A stretch of DNA of 13,187 nucleotides from Candidatus Saccharimonadia bacterium (GTDB taxonomy: Bacteria; Patescibacteriota; Saccharimonadia; Saccharimonadales; SZUA-47), in contig CALLJT010000087.1 in NCBI GenBank assembly GCA_938050265.1, positions 1 through 13,187 of the forward strand. The letters are read 5' to 3'. A program made the translations under genes and the position numbers. Under the pieces are notes generated by a model that saw only the letters and a list, made by a program, of their open reading frames with translations, searched no databases and was not told where the DNA came from. Positions 12,478-13,187 of this stretch are shown piece by piece (position 1 is the first letter of the stretch; every line of letters starts with the position of its first letter).

Positions 12478-12498
12478 AAACAACTGAGCTACACCTGC
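12474..12498 (-). pseudogene. Truncated tRNA-Gly-like 5' fragment
   Basis: Positions 1-24 of the neighbouring tRNA-Gly (acceptor arm through D arm, including the unusual T19) are repeated with one base change in the acceptor stem. The remaining tRNA is absent: no matching CACCTGC acceptor partner occurs downstream. It merges into the conserved hairpin element. Confidence 0.6.
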
Positions 12499-12628
12499 GC
12501 GTCATCGTGTGACGATTGTCTAGCCACACTGTCAGCAAAACAAGTTTACTGACACTGTTGGCTACTCAATCAAGTCGACTCCTTATACTTTTTTGAATCC
12601 TCTCAAAAAAGTGTGAGCTACAACAAGC

Positions 12629-12658
12629 TGCGGTACACCTGGTTTAACTGAAAGGTTC
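12629..12658 (+). repeat. 30-bp direct repeat, copy 2
   Basis: Begins TGCGGTACACCTGGTTTAAC. It lies 303 bp from copy 1 in the same orientation, with one mismatch. Flanking bases are unrelated, so the match has sharp edges. Confidence 0.8.
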
Positions 12659-12762
12659 ATGGTATGCGTGCTTTGGTATATGAAGATGCTCCATTACTCC
12701 CAAGCTCGTGTACCGAGTCATTTTATCAGAGAAGGGGAGGGCTTTCAATCGTAATGAACTAT

Positions 12763-13187
12763 TTATATTAGCTCCGATTCGACGTATATTTCACCATGGA
12801 GATCGTCGACCATAGTGCGGTTCACTTCTTCGTAGCTCATGTTTTGAGCCAGCAGCCATGACATTTTGGTGATCATTGACTCCATGCTCATGTCGTATGC
12901 AGATATTGCAAGCTGGTTTTCACGGATGTACTGACCGGTTTCATTAACCTGGAAACTTGCAACTCCGTTTGGCGCCTGTGACGTTATAATGATTGGTATC
13001 TTATTTTTCTTTAAGTACTCAAGGTCGTCGTACATGTATTTGCTCGCATCACCAGCACCGAAGGCACGGAACACGAATGCTCTTGCATCGTTGTGTTCTA
13101 CGAGCATCCTAAACGTGCCTGGTTTCATTCCGGGGAATTCGGTAACTGATGCGATAGAAGCTGTGTCGAAGTCCTTTTTCACACTTA
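12763..13187 (-). CDS. L-asparaginase (type I-like), C-terminal part; gene continues past the right edge
   Basis: About 141 residues are visible and the frame stays open at the window edge; a GTG at 13182 is internal to the family rather than the true start. The family's C-terminal domain is clear: 'FRMLVEHNDARAFVFRAFGAGDAS' (the strand with the GxGxA turn), 'LKKNKIPIIITSQAPNGVAS' (TSQ followed by a Gly turn), and 'ISAYDMSMESMITKMSWLLAQNMSYEEV' (the DM-x-x-E-x-x-x-x-K helix that contacts the active site across subunits), ending in 'MVDDLHGE'. Asparaginases hydrolyse L-asparagine to aspartate and ammonia. The catalytic Thr residues would be in the unseen N-terminal half. Its 3' end faces the hairpin block. 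Confidence 0.85.
   Translation of the reverse strand, partial: SVKKDFDTASIASVTEFPGMKPGTFRMLVEHNDARAFVFRAFGAGDASKYMYDDLEYLKKNKIPIIITSQAPNGVASFQVNETGQYIRENQLAISAYDMSMESMITKMSWLLAQNMSYEEVNRTMVDDLHGEIYVESELI

Larger units (their letters stand above)
12319..12762. other. Gene-free hairpin block with 30-bp direct repeats upstream of tRNA-Gly
   Basis: This 444-bp block holds no coding frame. Between two direct repeats lie six hairpins: GGTCGCA..TGCGACC (12361-12403, with CCTTG..CAAGG inside), an 11-bp stem around TTGAAAAC-aa-GTTTTCAA (12415-12438), the conserved hairpin near 12453-12470, CGTCA..TGACG (12500-12514), TAGCCA..TGGCTA (12521-12564), and a perfect 10-bp stem ACTTTTTTGA..TCAAAAAAGT (12587-12612). 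Nothing distinct is seen from 12659 to 12762. Confidence 0.6.

Noticed and set aside
12356..12498. tRNA interrupted by an intron
   Set aside because: The 5' tRNA fragment has no matching 3' half: no acceptor partner for GCAGGTG and no T arm appear downstream on the minus strand.
12587..12612. Terminator for the asparaginase gene
   Set aside because: The 10-bp stem is made mainly of A/T pairs and lies more than 150 bp past the stop, among other hairpins of the block, so its role as a terminator is unclear.
12326..12658. CRISPR-like direct repeats
   Set aside because: Only two 30-bp copies, 303 bp apart, with hairpins rather than spacer-length unique sequence between them and no cas genes.

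Overview
The window looks like a chromosomal segment of a small-genome, Gram-positive-type bacterium, most likely a Patescibacteria/CPR member of the Saccharibacteria kind. The evidence is a surface protein with a LANTG sorting tail, a stand-alone NIF3-like domain, a short 'DYECG' membrane-anchored protein, a DUF4352 protein, a serine-recombinase tail of the type common in that group, a REP-associated Y1 transposase, and seven genes whose -10 boxes lie only 6-9 nt before the start codon (leaderless transcription). TGA is used as a stop, so the code is standard. The lineage is inferred from family content and was not tested by phylogeny.

Layout. Positions 2-2248 hold the 3' part of a large beta-propeller-like surface protein with a wall-sorting signal. 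A four-helix membrane protein (2317-2874, minus) faces it. Next comes a three-gene minus-strand operon (6050 to 2938): a YraQ/YcgR-type permease, its TIGR03943 (YcgQ-type) partner and a membrane-anchored Ig-like/propeller protein. The two internal junctions are both 11-nt overlaps. From 6201 to 8809 lie short housekeeping or stress-type genes: NIF3-like domain, DUF1801, RidA, a small Cys-containing membrane protein coupled to a flavin reductase, and a divergent YciI-like gene. From 8810 to 9180 there is no intact gene, only a possible coding remnant and a REP palindrome just upstream of the RAYT transposase (9181-9795).

The right third (about 9796-12760) is the accessory part. It contains hairpin-rich non-coding DNA, a strong bidirectional terminator, a divergent S-adenosylhomocysteine-hydrolase-like gene with altered active-site residues, and a promoter plus structured RNA that leads into a DUF4352 gene. 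That gene is fused to the tail of a serine recombinase, whose stop codon lies inside the 3' end of a tRNA-Gly(GCC) gene. A 15-bp copy of the tRNA 3' end follows the transposase, so 9798-12262 may be the scar of an integrated element. Upstream of the tRNA is a block of six hairpins between two 30-bp direct repeats, including a truncated tRNA copy. The window ends inside an L-asparaginase gene (minus).

The most notable points are the structured leader RNA with a terminator and a ribosome-site-masking stem (11331-11525), the consistent leaderless promoter pattern elsewhere, three related REP sites of which one encodes the C-terminus of the NIF3-like protein, the compensated U19-A56 change in tRNA-Gly, and a conserved hairpin shared by two non-coding blocks.
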